Assembly: GCA_902543145.1 (NCBI GenBank)
Contig: CACBXG010000001.1
Location: 62,001 to 126,000 of the forward strand
DNA length: 64,000 nucleotides
Reading direction: 5' to 3'
Source: an uncultured SAR116 cluster alpha proteobacterium
GTDB taxonomy: Bacteria; Pseudomonadota; Alphaproteobacteria; Puniceispirillales; Marisalimonadaceae
Shown here: positions 61,419 through 64,000 of the stretch, one piece after another
Numbering within the stretch: the first letter of the stretch is position 1
Layout of the letters: each line of letters starts with the position of its first letter
Program-made: the position numbers and the translations under genes
The notes under the pieces: model-generated
Told to the model about the DNA's origin: nothing
The model's input: the letters and a program-made list of their open reading frames with translations, nothing else
Databases searched by the model: none

Positions 61419-64000
61419 TTAACTTACTTTTTTTAAATTCTGGTTATTTAGAATTTTATCAAAAGATTTATCCCATTTTTCTTCTGCAATTTTTATATTT
61501 TTTTCTTTAACATGACCATACCCTTTTATTGATAAAGGTATATCAAGGAATTCGATAATTTTTTTATAATTATTATCATTTAAAATTTCAGATATTTTAT
61601 TAATAGTAGTGATAGTTTTTTGAGCCAAAGCACGTTCTTTTTTTCTTTCTGAGGTATATCCAAATATATCTAATTTTGTTCCTCTTAAAAATTTAAAGTA
61701 AGACAATATTTTGAAAACTTTATATACCCAATGACCAAACCTTCTTTTAAGTAGATGACCTGTTTCAGGATCTTTTTTAGAGAACAAAGGTGGTGCTAAA
61801 TAGTATTCTAATTTTGCGTTTTTATTTTCATTTAAAAAGGTTTGGGCAAAATCCCCACTAGTATGTAATCTAGCAACTTCGTATTCATCTTTGTATCTCA
61901 TAGCTCTAAATAAAGAAAGAGCAGCTTTCCTGGATAGAGGTAATTCTTTTTCTGAATTCTTTATTTGTTTTTCTATTTTAATTATTTTTTTAACATTAGA
62001 AAGAAAAATTTTGGAGTACTCTTTGTTTTGATATTTTTCAAGGATACCAGAAAAATTATCTACATATTTATCTATTGATATATTTTTGGATTTTTTTGAG
62101 TTTAAGCCTGCTGCAGTAAATACTGATTGAGGTTGTTCGCACAATAATCGTCCCCAATTGAAAGCCCTTAGGTTTTGTTCAATAGCCACTCCATTCAGCT
62201 CTATGGCTTTTTGTAGAGAAGCAACTTCTATTGGAAGAAGTCCTTTTTGAGCCGCTATTCCTAACATCATTATATTTGCAGAAACTGTGTCGCCAACTAA
62301 TGCTTCAGATAAGTTTGATATATCAATAAAGTCTATATTTTCAGTTTGAAGATGATTTTCTAAATGTTTTTTTAATAAGCTATCATCTACAACTGTACCT
62401 ATATGAACGCCAGCAACTCCAACTGGCTCTACTCTTCCATTAATTATGGCATTTGTTCTTAAAGGATTCAATGTTCTGGTAATAGAAGGAGAAACTGACA
62501 CAACAGCATCACATCCAAGAAGCACGTCGGCTGTTTCGTTTGGAAGTCTTGCAGATCTATCATAAAGTGATTTTTCTTTTCCAATTCTAATTTGACTTGT
62601 TACGGCTCCATTTTTTTGAGCTAATCCAGTAAAATTCATTGATTGTGCAAACAGCTTATCAATTCGAGCAGCCATAACTATTATGGCAGCGACAGTAGAG
62701 ACGCCTGTGCCACCTATGCCTGCCATTATTATATTTTGAATATTACTTAATTTTTTCTTAGGTTTTTTTAAGTCATTTATTATCTCTGGAATATCTGGGA
62801 ACTTCTTTTTTTCTTTGATTGAAATACTACCAGCTTGCACACCTATGAAACTTGGACAAAATCCTTTTTTACAAGAATAATCCTTATTACAAACACTTTG
62901 ATCAATTTGTCTTTTAATTCCTTCTAAATGTTCAAAAGGTTTTACAGCTACGCAATTTGATTTTTCAGCACAGTCTCCACATCCCTCACAAACATCAGGA
63001 TTAATATACATTTTGATTTCTCTATCTTTAACATATCCTCTTTTTCTTCTTCTTCGAAGTTCTGTTGCACAAGTTTGCACATAAATTATTGCTGTAACTC
63101 CTGAGATATCTCTTACTTCTTTTTGAATGTTTATAAGTTCATCTCTATGAAATATTCCAACTTTGTCTGCAAATAACTTTATTTCTTTGAACTGTTCTGG
63201 TTCATCTGATACAACATAAATTTTCTTAACACCTTCTGCTGCAAGTTGTTTAGAAATTGCCCATGGAGTTGCTCCACCAATGGCCTTTTGACCACCAGTC
63301 ATTGCTACTGCATCATTGTAAAGAATTTTAAATGTTATGTTTACATTTGCTGAAACGGCTGCTCTTATTGCTAGAGAACCAGAGTGAGCATATGTTCCGT
63401 CTCCAATATTTTGAAATGTATGTTTATGATTTGAAAATGGAGCTCTTCCTATCCAATGACCACCTTCACCACCCATTTGACTGAAATTAGTTAATTTTTC
63501 AGGATGGAGAAAATATCCAATAGAGTGGCATCCAATGCCAATACCGACAACTTCTTGATCTGGTGTCTTTGTTCCTGAGTTGTGGGGACATCCTGCACAA
63601 TACCAAGGTGTTCTTGAAACAACTGGTGGTAAATTTCCACCAATTGCTTCTGATTTTGTTTTGGGAATATCAATGATTATGGAAGAATGGGGGACTTTTT
63701 TTAGCAAACAATCTGCGATAATATCACTTGATAATTCTGATATCTTCGGAACTAATTCCTCTTTAGAGGAAGCATCTAACTTTCCAGATAATCGAGGTCT
63801 TGATTTGGAATTAAAAAGAATATGAGCAACTTGTTCTTCTACAATACTAGCTTTTTCTTCTATAACTAAAATTTCTTCAAAGTTTTTACAAAAATTAATT
63901 ACTTCTTGGTCTATTAATGGCCAAGGAATTTTGCATGCAAATAGACCAATACTACTCCTTTCAGGATCTTTAATGCCAATTTTATCTAAAGCATCTATAG
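61419..64000 (-). CDS. Indolepyruvate ferredoxin oxidoreductase family protein (fused, N-terminus beyond window)
   Basis: The frame stays open from 61419 to the window edge, so at least 860 codons of a fused IOR of about 1,150 are seen. In order: linker (VEEQVAHILF), TPP-binding domain with RTPWYCAGCPHNSGTKTP, IGCHSIGYFLHPEKL, MGGEGGHWIGRAP and NIGDGTYAHSGSLAIRAA; two cysteine clusters for Fe-S (PDVCEGCGDCAEKSNC and CNKDYSCKKGFC); the gamma-type domain with IMAGIGGTGVSTVAAII; and a DUF6537-like C-terminus. It oxidatively decarboxylates aryl or branched 2-oxo acids to acyl-CoA. An ATG/TTG-based start at 63707 is only an internal codon. Confidence 0.9.
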   Translation of the reverse strand, partial: IDALDKIGIKDPERSSIGLFACKIPWPLIDQEVINFCKNFEEILVIEEKASIVEEQVAHILFNSKSRPRLSGKLDASSKEELVPKISELSSDIIADCLLKKVPHSSIIIDIPKTKSEAIGGNLPPVVSRTPWYCAGCPHNSGTKTPDQEVVGIGIGCHSIGYFLHPEKLTNFSQMGGEGGHWIGRAPFSNHKHTFQNIGDGTYAHSGSLAIRAAVSANVNITFKILYNDAVAMTGGQKAIGGATPWAISKQLAAEGVKKIYVVSDEPEQFKEIKLFADKVGIFHRDELINIQKEVRDISGVTAIIYVQTCATELRRRRKRGYVKDREIKMYINPDVCEGCGDCAEKSNCVAVKPFEHLEGIKRQIDQSVCNKDYSCKKGFCPSFIGVQAGSISIKEKKKFPDIPEIINDLKKPKKKLSNIQNIIMAGIGGTGVSTVAAIIVMAARIDKLFAQSMNFTGLAQKNGAVTSQIRIGKEKSLYDRSARLPNETADVLLGCDAVVSVSPSITRTLNPLRTNAIINGRVEPVGVAGVHIGTVVDDSLLKKHLENHLQTENIDFIDISNLSEALVGDTVSANIMMLGIAAQKGLLPIEVASLQKAIELNGVAIEQNLRAFNWGRLLCEQPQSVFTAAGLNSKKSKNISIDKYVDNFSGILEKYQNKEYSKIFLSNVKKIIKIEKQIKNSEKELPLSRKAALSLFRAMRYKDEYEVARLHTSGDFAQTFLNENKNAKLEYYLAPPLFSKKDPETGHLLKRRFGHWVYKVFKILSYFKFLRGTKLDIFGYTSERKKERALAQKTITTINKISEILNDNNYKKIIEFLDIPLSIKGYGHVKEKNIKIAEEKWDKSFDKILNNQNLKKVS

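Noticed and set aside
61419-63707. Indolepyruvate oxidoreductase as a complete gene starting at 63707
   Set aside because: That codon is internal (TTG in C-L-L-K-K); the frame continues open to the window edge with family-like sequence.
1-64000. CRISPR arrays, tRNA/rRNA genes, insertion sequences, prophage or known riboswitches
   Set aside because: No regularly spaced repeats, T-loop/anticodon patterns, transposase or integrase motifs, or recognisable riboswitch cores were seen by eye; a covariance-model scan would be decisive.

Overview
The window is a contiguous piece of an AT-rich bacterial chromosome, most likely from a free-living marine alphaproteobacterium. The case for Alphaproteobacteria rests on a GapR-type nucleoid protein next to a DUF1244 gene, a fused indolepyruvate ferredoxin oxidoreductase, an E. 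coli-like MntR, and a dense set of acyl-CoA dehydrogenases and ligases with a Liv-type ABC importer. The genus cannot be read from sequence alone. No tRNA, rRNA, CRISPR array, transposase or integrase was recognised. Both ends cut through genes: a glycosyltransferase on the left and the indolepyruvate oxidoreductase on the right.

Positions 1 to about 22.3 kb hold a surface-glycan locus of about 22 genes, all on the minus strand and mostly overlapping or a few bases apart. It contains a full pseudaminic-acid-type nonulosonate pathway: PseB, PseC, a PseH-like acetyltransferase, PseG, PseI, and an SpsF-type cytidylyltransferase fused to a class III aminotransferase. It also contains an acetamidino-forming trio (PseA/WbpG-like amidotransferase with HisH-like and HisF-like partners), probable tailoring enzymes (formyltransferase, two methyltransferases, PhyH-type dioxygenase, WbqC-like protein), an EpsG-like polymerase, glycosyltransferases and a PglK-like ABC flippase. 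The ABC transporter is visibly richer in G+C than its surroundings, and a decayed gene fragment lies beside it. A MarR-type EPS regulator and a divergent RfaH/NusG-like antiterminator border the locus at 22.5 to 23.7 kb and are its likely regulators.

Positions 23.8 to 36 kb are mostly housekeeping: pyrC, a flavin reductase, pterin dehydratase, acetoacetyl-CoA synthetase, an MFS transporter, a DUF1244-gapR-pyrF-queF operon, divergent mntR with a likely MntR box in front of it, a GT39 membrane glycosyltransferase, sufE, and two RNA methyltransferases.

Positions 36 to 48.6 kb are catabolic. A LvaC/ACAD11-like acyl-CoA dehydrogenase, an SDR and a LvaA/ACAD10-like kinase together look like a 4-hydroxyacyl-CoA degradation module. 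Next come enoyl-CoA hydratase, GMC oxidoreductase, isobutyryl-CoA dehydrogenase, 3-hydroxyisobutyryl-CoA hydrolase, thiolase, rhodanese and a CBS protein, which suggests valine and short branched-chain acyl-CoA breakdown.

Positions 48.1 to 57.8 kb form one long minus-strand operon: long-chain acyl-CoA ligase, LivG, LivH, LivM, substrate-binding protein, LivF, PaaK-like ligase, HSD10-like dehydrogenase and MaoC hydratase. It looks like uptake of an organic acid coupled to CoA activation and beta-oxidation. A hairpin after the binding-protein gene and a repeated promoter-proximal motif suggest differential expression. The right end has a divergent acyl-CoA dehydrogenase/acyl-CoA ligase pair resembling DmdC and DmdB (DMSP-derived methylmercaptopropionate) and the indolepyruvate oxidoreductase.
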